NCBI GenBank assembly: GCA_013399875.1
Contig: VXAZ01006320.1
Coordinates: forward strand, 399,148 to 463,147
Reading direction: 5' to 3'
Origin: Gymnorhina tibicen
Lineage: Eukaryota > Chordata > Aves > Passeriformes > Artamidae
DNA: 64,000 nucleotides
The notes under the pieces were generated by a model that was given only the letters and a program-made list of their open reading frames with translations, ran no database searches and had not been told where the DNA came from. The translations under genes were made by a program, and so were the position numbers. Below are positions 1 to 10,337 of this stretch, in pieces. Numbering within the stretch: position 1 is the stretch's first letter; each line of letters begins with the position of its first letter.

Positions 1-553
1 CTTGGTGAGTCACTACAAAATGGACCTGTTTCCTATTATCTACTGCAAGGGAACTTTGGTAAAATTCAGCAACACTGGTATTTACAGTGATGGGACACTT
101 ACGCAAAACATTGTGAAGGACATGAACTAGCAAGGCTGCTAAAAATCTCCAGTTTGGCTCCTGTCGTTTAGTCCAACCAACAGGTCTGCTACAGCCTAAC
201 TGTTGCTTTGAGGTTTAGGTTTGGATGTGAATTCAGGACAACAGGGAGTACCAGCTCTGTCTACATTGGGGAACTTCACGTATTTCTCCCCATTACTGTT
301 AACATCCTTCTGCCACAGGTGGAAGCCTAGTACTGGAGGTAAAGGGAAACAGAGTTTGGGTTTTAGATATCTGTATTTTGATCACAGTGGGAATGACCGA
401 TATGATCTAACAGCATCAGTTCCTAGAACTGCAAAACAGTCGCAAATAAACTACAGAACTGAAACGATATTGTGTGCAAAATCAATTTAGACAAACCAAC
501 AGATTCTACATATGTTGCTTCAGATTCAGGACCAAAGTTGCACTTCAACAGCA

Positions 554-563
554 TTTATTTATT
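554..563 (-). promoter_or_regulatory. Overlapping AATAAATAAA poly(A) signals
   Basis: Two overlapping canonical hexamers lie in mRNA sense. A U/G-rich stretch follows about 50-65 nt downstream (around 488-505, mRNA sense CTGTTGGTTTGTC), a plausible downstream element. If used, the 3' UTR would be about 6.2 kb. This is inferred from motifs only. Confidence 0.35.
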
Positions 564-635
564 GGGGTTTTTTTTGGAATTAATTTCAACTTAGTTGTCT
601 TGGTATTACTTTCCTGCCCACAAAGCATGCATGCA

Positions 636-643
636 TATTTACA
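636..643 (-). promoter_or_regulatory. Pumilio-type element TGTAAATA next to TGCATG motifs
   Basis: In mRNA sense TGTAAATA, a perfect Pumilio recognition element, runs directly into ATGCATGCATGC, which holds overlapping RBFOX-type GCATG motifs (626-637). It lies about 75 nt before the overlapping poly(A) signals. Function is inferred. Confidence 0.4.
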
Positions 644-3419
644 TTTAAGAAAGCTGCTTCTGTTAAGGGAACCTTACATCTTTAGGAAAAAAACCCTACC
701 TTCTACTCAATCAGGACTATTACCCTGAGATGTTAACCAGCCTCCACAAAACCTGCATTTCAATCCACTTGAGAACCTGGATACTAAGGTCACATGATTT
801 ACAGTGAAGGTGATAGATGCAACACGCACTGGAAACACAACAGGTCCCCATCTGCTACACTGACCCTGATTCAGCTGATTTCCTTGACCAGGCTTGGTCA
901 AATTCGGGTACCTCAGATACACAAACAGTGCTCCTCTTAAAGTCAATAGGAAAACAATATGCACAAACAAAATCAGAAACTTAAACGAGTTAAACATAAT
1001 AAAGAATGAAGCAAAAAATCCAACCTAACCAAAATTTTCCCCCAAAAACCTACAGTACTATTTGGATGCACTATTAGGACACAGTGGAAGATGTGGCAGC
1101 ATTTTTAGGAAGAAAAAATAGGGCAAAGAAATAAATGATTAGAAATTTCATGGTAAAAAAAGGAAAAAAGAGGCCAACTTAATATACATGTTTAATTGTT
1201 ATTTAATCTTTGAGGTGGTTATCGCAGCCAGTTTGTTGAAAACAACCTGCTTATATTGCAGAGGTAAAAACATACTTGGCTTAACATTCTTACTTATTAC
1301 AAAAGCCACTTAATGTGAAGCACGATAAAAAAAAACTTATAAGAAAAACCTGACACCCTGTGATTGCAAAAAACCCCAAACCAGCAAGAAAAACCCACTC
1401 TCAAGACTGCTAGGCAAGTGTCTGGGTAGAAACATAAAAACACTGGGAAAAGATGGCCAAGTATTCCAAAGTAAATGTCAGAAGTCTAAACACAAATTTC
1501 TGCGCTGTACCACACTTTGTTTTGCTGGCTAGACTCTGTTGTCACTGCTAAGATGAAACCCTCAAATAGAGCAAAGAATTATCAAACAGATTAAAAACTC
1601 TTAGCTTGACAGACACTGCAAGGTAGGGTAAGCAAAGTGGCAGGATTTTTATCTGGAAAGAGATGCCTTTAGTCTATTCTAAACTGTGCTTTCCCCAGCC
1701 TCTTCTCCCTACCTTGCCAACATGCTTAAACAAGATGCTGCCACTGATTCCCTCCCAGGAACAGTTTTGTAAAAGCCCAGAAGTACCCTAACATCAATTC
1801 CTGCTGACTTTTTGCTGTTAGGACCTGAAATGGTAGCAGAATTTTTACAGCATTAAGCAATGGTTGTCCCCAGCAGTTGAGTCTGCTTAGCACAATTCTC
1901 AGACACCACTTGCAATGGTTGGGAGTGCCATGACTAAGCAACACAGATCTGTCAAGTGTAGCTGGAAAACACATTTATGTTACTTTGACAATGCAGGGAA
2001 ACTGTCACCGAGGAGACAGTCACTAACACTTACAGGATGCACATTCAGGAAACAAGGAGCAGACTGCTGTACTACAACAGGTTTGGACCCAGCAGGCTGC
2101 TGAAACTTAAGACTGTCAACCCTTCAGCAGTCAGTCACAATCCACTTCCAAGTGAATGTCAAGTGTCGGCTTTTTTGACTAAATGTTAGGCTTTCCTCTC
2201 CTTTAGGACACTGCTGATTTGATAAAACACGACTTCTGGCAAAGCACTCAAATCCTCTCATTAAAACAAACAATAAAATAAAATCAAGTCCTAATCTTGC
2301 TAAGTAAACCCTCCTTCTACTGGCCAATGACAGGATTTTTAAAGCACATTATTATTACTACCGATGCATTATTTTCAATAGACTCACATGCACACGCAGC
2401 ACAACATGAAAACACCGGGCAACTGCTATGAGAAAGACAGAATTTGGCATCTGATTTTTTTTAATAATAATAACAACTTATCTCAACTAGTATTAAGTAA
2501 CTCATTGCACGACTTGCTCACACGGCATGCTCTTCCTCCCTTAAGAATGGGTACATCTATTTCCATGAAGTGGCTACACTGCCTCACTTTGCCTCGTCTT
2601 CCCTCCCCTCCCCTACTGTAGGGCATGTGGGTGCATGTAACAAGGCACTAGCGCGGTTTTTGTGGTTTGAGCCGAGCCGTTTCAGGCGGAGTAAGCCCCT
2701 GACCCTTAGAGCTGGGAGGCAGAAGTTGGCCATCCCAACACCGAACTCTTAAGTTCAAGACTGTAAGCCCTGACAGCAAGCAGCAACAGGGTGAACAGAG
2801 GAGTTCAACAGCTATTTCCCTCGTATAATATGAAACAGAAAGACTGGGAGGTGGGGTGGATGAGGAAAAGCAAGCAGCAAATCTCCAAGTGGGGAATTAA
2901 ACTGACCAAGTAGCTGAAAATTGGAAAGTTGATTTCCAATGTACATTTTTGTGGAGTTTTTCCATATTCTTTTTTTTCTGTACTGAAAAAGGCAGGTTAA
3001 TAGAACTACTTCATTACTGAGTATTCTGTCAGCACTGGTTTTCTTTAGCACTGCTCAGAAGTGGTTCAAAGAAGCACCATCGTGTATTTGCTGCTAGTCG
3101 TCCTAACTGAGGATTCTTTCAGTTAAACTCTACTGCATTTTAATAAGGTTTATACTTTCACTCTGCTTTTGAAAAGGTGCTTGGAAGAATATTTTTGTTT
3201 AGTTTCAATCGAGAGGGAATAGTAGATTTCCATTCACACACTTCTCTTCTCCATGCAACTGCACACGTCTGCATGAGTAACAAAGCACAATAAATGATAA
3301 CCCTTCTCCCACAAATTGTTTAAGATTGCAATGAATTCCTGTTGCTGATATTGAGAAGTTTTCTTAATGTATCTTAATTTAGAAAGTCTTTAAAATTCTT
3401 GATCCCTCGCTTGACAGTA

Positions 3420-3790
3420 ACATTTGGAGATTTTTTCTTTTTTTATTTTTCTTTTTATTTTTTTTTTAGCATTTTTATTTTAAAGTAAAAACTTTCAAAC
3501 ATTTTGAAGATTCAGGAACTTGTAAAAGTTTATCAACAAGAAACATCCATCTATCTAGGATAAGGTTAAATAAACCATCTTCAAAAAACTGGCTTCCTAC
3601 CCTAGAATTCCTGAGAATGCTTGCAAATTTAAAGCAGGAAAATAAAATGTTAAAATAAAAACAAAAACACTGTTAAATGCTCCCAGAGTTAGTCTTCATC
3701 TAAAATATATATATGCACTTTTTGGTCTTTTTTTTTTTTTTTTTTACGTTTTAATTTTTTCCCTTTAAGCTTACAATGGAAGAACAATTT
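3420..3790. repeat. T-rich low-complexity tracts (A-rich in the mRNA)
   Basis: Long runs of T on the plus strand, at about 3431-3480 and 3729-3746, become A-rich tracts in the transcript. They could cause internal priming in oligo-dT cDNA and false 3' ends in RNA-seq. Confidence 0.7.
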
Positions 3791-3830
3791 AGCTTTTCTT
3801 TTTAAATATTTCAAATCCCTCATTATGTCT

Positions 3831-3838
3831 TGTAAACA
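3831..3838 (-). promoter_or_regulatory. miR-30-type 8-mer target site in the 3' UTR
   Basis: In mRNA sense the octamer TGTTTACA is a full 8-mer match to the miR-30 family seed. Nearby 7-mer matches are GCACTTT (miR-17/20/106 type) at 3895-3901 and GTGCCTT (miR-124 type) at 2642-2648. These are seed matches only. Confidence 0.35.
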
Positions 3839-4432
3839 AGAGGGGCTCTAGCACCCGGCTTTCACCGTAGTATCTCAATGAACTCAACTAGCCCAAAGTG
3901 CAGGAAAAGGGACCTTAGGGCAGGTTGGGAGAGAGAAGTGAGGGTGGAACACAGCAATGAACCAGGATGTATAGCAAATCATGTGACAGAACAGATACTG
4001 GCTTGCTCAGGCCAAAGGTGCTTCACTAGGAAGTACTGCTGGCGCAGGACTTTTAAGAACCTGCTCTGTGTGTCCAAGCGTGCTTGGTCTTTGAGCAGAA
4101 ACAAAGCTGTACAGATGCCTGCACACAAGGGGGACTAGCCAGCTAGCAGGAGCTGAAAGAGAGCATTTTGTTTCTTTGTGCATGGTGGGATAGATGGAGG
4201 AGGAGACATGATAGGAAAGTATATTCCAAAGGGGCCAGAGTATGCTGCACACTCCAGTTTACTAAACAAATACAAACCTACTCATATTTTTTTACCACAT
4301 AACGCTTTGCATACAAATCTACAGGCATGTGTACATGCAGCATTTCCCTCAGTCAGTCTTCCTTGTGACATTGGGTTTACATAGAAAGGGCGAATTAAAT
4401 AAAACAGCCATGTAATTCCCTAGCCCTTCCCT

Positions 4433-4499
4433 CCCCCCCCCAGCACACAGGCATACACACACACACACACACACACACGTGCACCAACCTCCCCCCCCC
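4433..4499 (-). repeat. (CA)12 microsatellite flanked by two C9 runs, in the 3' UTR
   Basis: On the plus strand a nine-C run (4433-4441), a perfect 12-unit AC repeat (4455-4478) and a second nine-C run (4491-4499) follow one another. In the mRNA this reads G9, then UG12, then G9. UG repeats are typical binding sites for TDP-43 and CELF proteins. Confidence 0.9.
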
Positions 4500-6085
4500 G
4501 TGACTTGCACCTGTTTTTGTTTCTCCCCACCAAACCCATTGAGTTAAATGTATTAGATATGGTCGTATCCTTCAATGAAAATGCTGAAGAAACAAACACC
4601 CCTATCTGCCCCCCTCCGCCAGATGATACAGCACTGCTCCCTCTGAGGGCTGGAATGGACAGGTATGTGCTGGTACAAAATGTCGGCACTTTGTTAGACA
4701 GTATTAACAGCTGGACAATGCCACATGGATGTCCTAGCACTTACGGAAAAAGTACCGGCATCTCTCTTCCCTCTTCCCCCGGCCCCACCCCCACAAAAGA
4801 CTTCCCGCTTCGTGTCAAGGGATGTTCCTTCAAGTCTGCTACAACTCTTTTCACAACAGGTCTTAAAAGTTTTGTTCCCAGCGCGCACATGCACGCACAC
4901 ACTGGCTATCACTGTGGATTATAGGTCACCCCTATCCTGCCCAGAGTACTACTACACTGATGCTAAAAAAACCCCAAACCTTTCCTTAAATACAGAAATT
5001 AAAAAGCAACAGTACAGAGAAAAGTAAAAACAAAAAAACAAAAAGGTGCAATACTTTTTTAAAAAAAAAAGTCTTTGCTAGTTATATACCTCCCTAAGCA
5101 AAACCACGTACACAGGAAAAAACACAACACAGAGAAACAAAAGGAAACCTTTGAAGTACACACTGGTTTAAGAACATTCGTAAGTAAACGTTTCTGTCAG
5201 TGATGGTCTGGCGCTGTAATGACACCAAGGCCTGGCACAGGTAACGCTCACCATGAAGGACGCAGGAAGGAGTTAGCTGCATGTGCTTTCAGGAGATGAG
5301 GCAGGCCGGCCAGCACTTTGCTGACACCATTTGGTTTTCTGTCAGTTTTAATAGAAGCAGTAAATCAGTTAAAAGGCTAATTTGGTTGGGCTGGATTTTC
5401 AAGCTTTTGATGGATTCCTCTAGAATGAGTACGGGTGCTTATTTAGGTTTGGGGGAGAAAAGAAACACTCTTTTTTTTTAAAGGTACTGAAGCTTGCAAG
5501 AGACTGAAAAAGAACATTTGTCTAGCTGCACAAAAAATGGCAATGTCTTCTTTCCTCCTCTTTCCCCCTTGTTGGAAGAAATAAATGGCTTGCATTATAT
5601 AACAAACACTCTAGGGTTCATTCAGTACAAAAACTCCACATGCAGACATAAATAAAGACACTGTTACTCAAAGGACAACACTGTCTCCCCTCTCACCAAA
5701 TCCTTTGGATATGGCAGTGTTCTGCTCTACCACAGGGTTCGAACAAGGGCTAGGAAGCAACTATCCAGTCCGTATGATCTGCAGATTTGAGATAGCACCC
5801 TGCTAAAATGAATTTAAAAAAACCTACTGACGAATTTTAATCCAGCCCAACTGGATTCCGCTTCAGCCACAGGGACTCCACCATGCCTGTCTTGCTTTCA
5901 GAATCAAGACATGCAGATGGCCAGCCAGCCCGTAGACCATCAGCAATGCAGCGTTTCAAGATTATATATATAGAGAAAAAAATGCACACACACAAACATG
6001 TGCACACGCACTCACACAGAAACAAGCACACATGGGCAGTTACATGTGCCAGAACACACTGGTACTTATCAACCAGCCAATCACA

Positions 6086-6190
6086 AAGTGTTGGTTTTTT
6101 TGTTTTGTTTGTTTGTTTTTCAGTTTTGTTTTTTTTTGTGGGTTTTTAATTTTTAAAATTTTTTTTTAGTTTTATTTTTTTTGTTTTTAA
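6086..6190. repeat. T/G-rich low-complexity tract
   Basis: Runs of T broken by single G or A give an A-rich stretch in the mRNA, about 520-620 nt after the stop codon. It is another likely internal-priming site. Confidence 0.65.
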
Positions 6191-6617
6191 AGTGAGGCTC
6201 CGTCAAGTCTTTCCCTCCCTCCCCTTATTTATTTGAACCCCTCCCCAACCCCAACCCAACATGGTAGACCTAAGGACGGAAACACACCCAGTGCAAACAA
6301 AGTTAAAAAGCTATTTTTTCAGTATATATGTTTCTTAGCAACAACTTCCGTATAACATGAAAAAGTGAAAAACTAGAAACTAATTTTTTTAATTTTTTCT
6401 GTTTAAATTTAAATGGTATGTGTACTTGCTTCACATTGTCTTTCTAAGTTGGCGTTCACGATTCAAGTATTTCAAGAGTGATATGTTCTCTTTTTGGATT
6501 CATATTCCAAACGAAAAAACTGAAGTTATATAAGGGAGGCAACTATGTGCTCAGACAGTCTGTCAATGACCCACCTTTTTTTCTTTCTCCGTTTTCTTTT
6601 TTCCTTTTATAAATGTA

Positions 6618-6623
6618 TTTATT
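6618..6623 (-). promoter_or_regulatory. Proximal candidate poly(A) signal
   Basis: AATAAA in mRNA sense, about 85 nt after the stop codon. Use of this site would give a very short 3' UTR that escapes nearly all the regulatory motifs upstream in coordinate. Motif evidence only. Confidence 0.25.
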
Positions 6624-6707
6624 GCAAGTTGAAAAAAACGAAAAGGTCAAGTTAGTGCTGCTGCTGTTCCAAAAAAGGTCACGAGGTCAGAGTTGAAAGT
6701 TCTAAGT

Positions 6708-7098
6708 TCAGATTGAATCCGACCCTCCTCCCAGAAGGTCTCCAGGTAGTAAGGGAGCAGGGCTGCCCATTCTGTGTGGATCCTCTATGCTTGGGACCCC
6801 CCACAAGCTTGAAGAATAGTTTGGGGGCCCCCACAATGAAGCGCCAGTGAGATCTCCCCCACTGCCGCCGCCGCCGCCACCACTGCTCCACTGCCCAAGC
6901 CCTGTTGACCCACCAAAGAGATTCAAAGCAGGTCCAACTGGATCTGTCTGGTTCTGTCCTGTCTCCAGGGATTGCCAGCCCGCTGCGGGTGCACTCGGGG
7001 TTGCTGCAGGTGTAGGGGGCTGAGCTTGTGCCAAAAAGCGACTAACCTCTTCATCTGTGGCAAACTCAGCCAGGATGGTAGTGTTTCCCAACACACAC
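6708..7098 (-). CDS. TNRC6B: TNRC6B exon 22: end of RRM and C-terminus
   Basis: The last coding exon starts [20 protein letters not shown] with FLAQAQ, which finishes the RRM, then gives a Pro/Ala/Gly-rich tail with [12 protein letters not shown] and [17 protein letters not shown], and ends [14 protein letters not shown] with the stop at 6708-6710. The tail Trp residues belong to the C-terminal silencing domain that recruits deadenylases. A six-Gly run coded by GGC repeats follows GQWSS. I recall human TNRC6B as having the shorter SSSAGGSSGADL there. The acceptor is cttgtag|GTGTG. Confidence 0.96.
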
Positions 7099-7607
7099 CT
7101 ACAAGGCAAGATACACATAAGGAAAAAAAAGAATTAGAGCCAAAAGGTAAGGGCAAGAGATTCAGAAAGCACAGGAACAGCACTAGTAAGTGCCCAAACC
7201 AGAGAAGTATCAGTTACATTGCTTCAATGGAGTGGACATGGTAAACTTCAGCTGTTCTTGACAGTGAAACTCACTCAAAACACAAGAACTTCCATTTTAC
7301 AAGGGGAAAAAACAAAACAAAACAAAACCACCCCAACCCCCTTGCCCCAAAATTCAGTTATGCCTGAACAAAATCTTTATAAATTTAAACTAAGATCCTG
7401 AACGTTAACACCAAAAGCAATAGAAGTGCCTATACCACGTAGGTAAATGCATGTATGCCATCTTTCAAACAAAAGAGATGAAGAACAGGTTAAAAGCCTT
7501 TTGAATTCAGGGGATTAGTATAATTCAAAGGTTTTCGCTGACTTTAGGGGCTTCCACTACCAACCCCTAACACCCCCCAAAGACTTTTGTCTCAAAACCT
7601 TGCTTAC
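7099..7607 (-). other. TNRC6B: Intron 21 of TNRC6B
   Basis: This 509-bp intron has donor GTAAGC and acceptor CTTGTAG. It contains a short A-rich stretch near 7305-7330. I see no further feature in it. Confidence 0.9.
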
Positions 7608-7747
7608 ATGTGCAGTGCAGTCTGGGCCTTGGCCGCCTCCTGTTTGGTGTTATATCGGATGAGGGCGGTGCCCTGGGTCAGGTTCAGATGGAATGTCAGC
7701 AGTGGGCCATGCTGCATGCAGATCGTCCTCAAGGTTGACCCATCAAT
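7608..7747 (-). CDS. TNRC6B: TNRC6B exon 21: core of the RRM
   Basis: This 140-nt exon encodes [20 protein letters not shown], then [20 protein letters not shown] and AQTALH plus two bases. It holds helix 1, the central strands and helix 2 of the RRM. The RNP1 position (GTALIRY) lacks the usual aromatic RNA-stacking residues, as expected for GW182. The acceptor is ttcctcag|ATTGA and the donor CAT|GTAAGC. The split codon completes to Met in the last exon. Confidence 0.95.
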
Positions 7748-9557
7748 CTGAGGAAGAACAGCCAGGATGAAACAGATGTTTGTAATTATTTCTCCAAACA
7801 TACTTCAATCCTGACTTCGTCACAGTAATTGAAAGACATTCTGCTCTCAGAAAGAAAAACACATGAAAGCAGTGGGAAGTAAGCAAAGGTGACAGAAGTT
7901 GATTTTCACACAGGAACTGGTATGCCTTGACTTCTCACAATTACATGGAGTTTGCTTTAGTACGGAATAATCTCACTTATCTTTCCTGTTCATGTACAGC
8001 TTGAGTCCAGTTCTCCCTCTCTCACTGAGTTTCTTACACTGTCACTATCCTTACGTTGACAGCTCTTCCAGTAATTAAATACAACTTGTACTTCTCACCA
8101 TCTTCAGGCATCAGAATTTGTACCAAAGGAACCAGAATGTCTTCAGCTCTCTGATTTCAGCAGAATTTAGATAAACTAATATTTAAAAGGTTTTTGCAAA
8201 ACTGGAAATATCTCCACAATGAAATTTTTGAAAATTTATTTTGGTGCTTCTTCATCTTTGTGGTTTATGAAACAGTGACAGAAAGAGTCAGTGATCTTCC
8301 TGCCAAACCCACCAATATCCATTCCGTCTGAGCTAATGTTTTCACAGCAGTTGTTGCCTACATTCCTTCTGCAGCAGAAACAGCTTGCTACTTACCTCCA
8401 GTAACAGCTGTTCTCCCAGGTGTTCTGTACAGACAGATTCCATTCCTGGTGTGCCACAGTAACATGGACACATGAATGGGATCAGTTTGTGCAAATACTT
8501 AAGGAAGGGCTACTTTCTTCCTTCTTTCCCCCCTATTTTATAATATAGCTTCAAATGAGGGAAAAGGAAGTTGTGTGAGGATACAAATATGGCCAAAGTT
8601 AAAACAGAGAACCTTGAAATGAACATATTGTTCCTTCCAAGCCTAAGCATTCTGTGAGTCTATGAATCCATCTGAACCTTTAGACTTCTTTTTAGTGTAC
8701 TGATCCACAATAAAGAGAGACCCTACTACCTTAATTGCCTCCAAAATACATTCTTCTTCCATTAAATAATTCTTAAATCAGCATTAAAGTATTTTACACA
8801 AGCCAGACTTAGAACTGTGCCTTTTCCTCACACCACTACTTCTTTCACATCAAGGAAAACAGTCTTTTCTATGAAAGGAGCACGGTTTGCCATTTTGGGT
8901 GATCTAATGGAGACCTCCGTTTTCCCTTTCACATCGACCTTTTTTTGTAGATTGTAGAAGCATGGTAAATTATCCTGCTGAACACGGGACTCTGTCTAGA
9001 CCTCAGGGTGCTGCTGATAATCGTACAGGCTTTTCCTAGCCCTTGAATACAGGACTAACTGGGAATGCTGAAACCAGGATCTCCACGGAATTAATTCTGA
9101 ATGGCAGCAAGCTTTGAGAATACTTGCAGAAATAACCTAACTAGACTGGTTTTGGCAGGAGTGCTGGAAAAATTCTGTGGTTTCACTATGGAAACACTAA
9201 AGTGAAAACTGGCAGTTATATAAAATTCCTTACTGACAACATCCCAAAGAACAGCTATAAACCATTCCACTTTCTAGTCATGAAATTTACCCTCACTTCT
9301 AAGAAAAATCTGTTTAGTAATATTTTATAACTCTTAAGTAATGTTTTAACAGTCACACAGCAAAACCTGAACATCTTAAAGTTAGCTGAAGAGATTACAA
9401 TAGAAAAACCAGTCAGACTGCAGCTCAGTTTAGTAGAAATACGTTACATATGCTGACAAATCTGACTTTGTCAGATTTTATTCAAAGAGGAACAACTGAA
9501 GAATTCACAAATCCTTGCTAAAGCAAACAAGTTCCCAGAAACAACCACAGAAAATAC
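7748..9557 (-). other. TNRC6B: Intron 20 of TNRC6B
   Basis: This 1.8-kb GT-AG intron is unique-looking AT-rich sequence. I recognised no gene or repeat family in it. Confidence 0.9.
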
Positions 9558-9628
9558 CTGTGGAGTGAGATTGTGAAGAACCAGCCAGTAGCTAGGACGA
9601 ACTGAGCCACCATCACTCCAAGTAGATG
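9558..9628 (-). CDS. TNRC6B: TNRC6B exon 20: first strand of the RRM
   Basis: This 71-nt exon encodes [20 protein letters not shown] then [15 protein letters not shown] is the first beta strand and RNP2-like part of the RRM found in all GW182 proteins. That RRM is not thought to bind RNA in the usual way. The acceptor is tttgcag|CATCT and the donor CAG|GTATTT. Phase goes from 1 to 0. Confidence 0.94.
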
Positions 9629-10112
9629 CTGCAAATTATAAGACAGAGCAATCAAGACAGATTTGATACAAAGAAAAACCATCCTTCTTTACAGTTAGGT
9701 CTTTCAGAAAAAAATCAGCATTACCAGCCCTGTTAAAACACGAAAGTCTAATCTTCAGCCCGGAAAACAAAACCACACCTTTCCTCACATTTCACATCAA
9801 GATTCATTTTACTAGAGCTTATCTTCGAGGAGTTTCCCACTCACAGCAAGCATCTAGTCTTGAAAGGCCCTATGTAGCAGGTATTCTCTTCTGGCAGCTC
9901 TCAGCCCTTCTTCACTCATTCCCTGCAGTAGGACCTGGGATTCCACCCCCCACCTGCCCCAATTACTGACAGCAAATTTCCATTTCAAGAAGGAGCTCTC
10001 TTTTTTCCTATTACCAGACAACTGCAACTTTCTTTCCTCCAAACCACTGGTGCTGTAAAAAACATACACTGCTCAGGTCTGATCAATGGTGCTACCAGCT
10101 GATTGTTCTCAC
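9629..10112 (-). other. TNRC6B: Intron 19 of TNRC6B
   Basis: This 484-bp GT-AG intron has nothing recognisable in it. Open frames crossing its border with exon 19 are read-through shadows. Confidence 0.9.
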
Positions 10113-10337
10113 CAGAGCCAAGCCTTGAGTCCTGTGCCCCCCAGCCCCTGACCGATCGGGGTGCTGTGCTGTTCCATGGAGATGATGGTTTGGGGTTGGT
10201 CAGGCCAGGAGGTGGGCGGGGCAGCCCTGTAGTGTTCCTTGAGGAAATATGGTTTTTCCACATCTTGTTGGAGAGATGAGTGGGATTGTGTCCTATGGGA
10301 TCTGGGGACCATGTTGATTTGTAATCACTGAATTTTG
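10113..10337 (-). CDS. TNRC6B: TNRC6B exon 19: motif before the RRM
   Basis: This 225-nt exon encodes [20 protein letters not shown], then [36 protein letters not shown] and ends AQDSRLGS. The stretch [11 protein letters not shown] is shared by all vertebrate TNRC6 paralogues. KMWKNH corresponds to the LWKVP element of TNRC6A and TNRC6C. The acceptor is ttctag|CAAAA and the donor TCTG|GTGAGA. Both ends are phase 1. Confidence 0.95.

Larger units (their letters stand above)
1..6707 (-). other. TNRC6B: TNRC6B 3' UTR (probable), continuing beyond the window start
   Basis: About 6.7 kb follow the stop codon with no splice-supported coding sequence. The region is rich in U and A tracts in the mRNA sense, with simple repeats and RNA-protein motifs. 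I remember human TNRC6B mRNA as having a 3' UTR of well over 10 kb, so this UTR may run past position 1. Several candidate poly(A) signals (AATAAA in mRNA sense) are present, for example at 6618-6623, 6228-6233, 3442-3479 and 554-563. The open frames seen here (up to 139 codons) have no recognisable homology. The real 3' end cannot be fixed from sequence alone. Confidence 0.75.
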
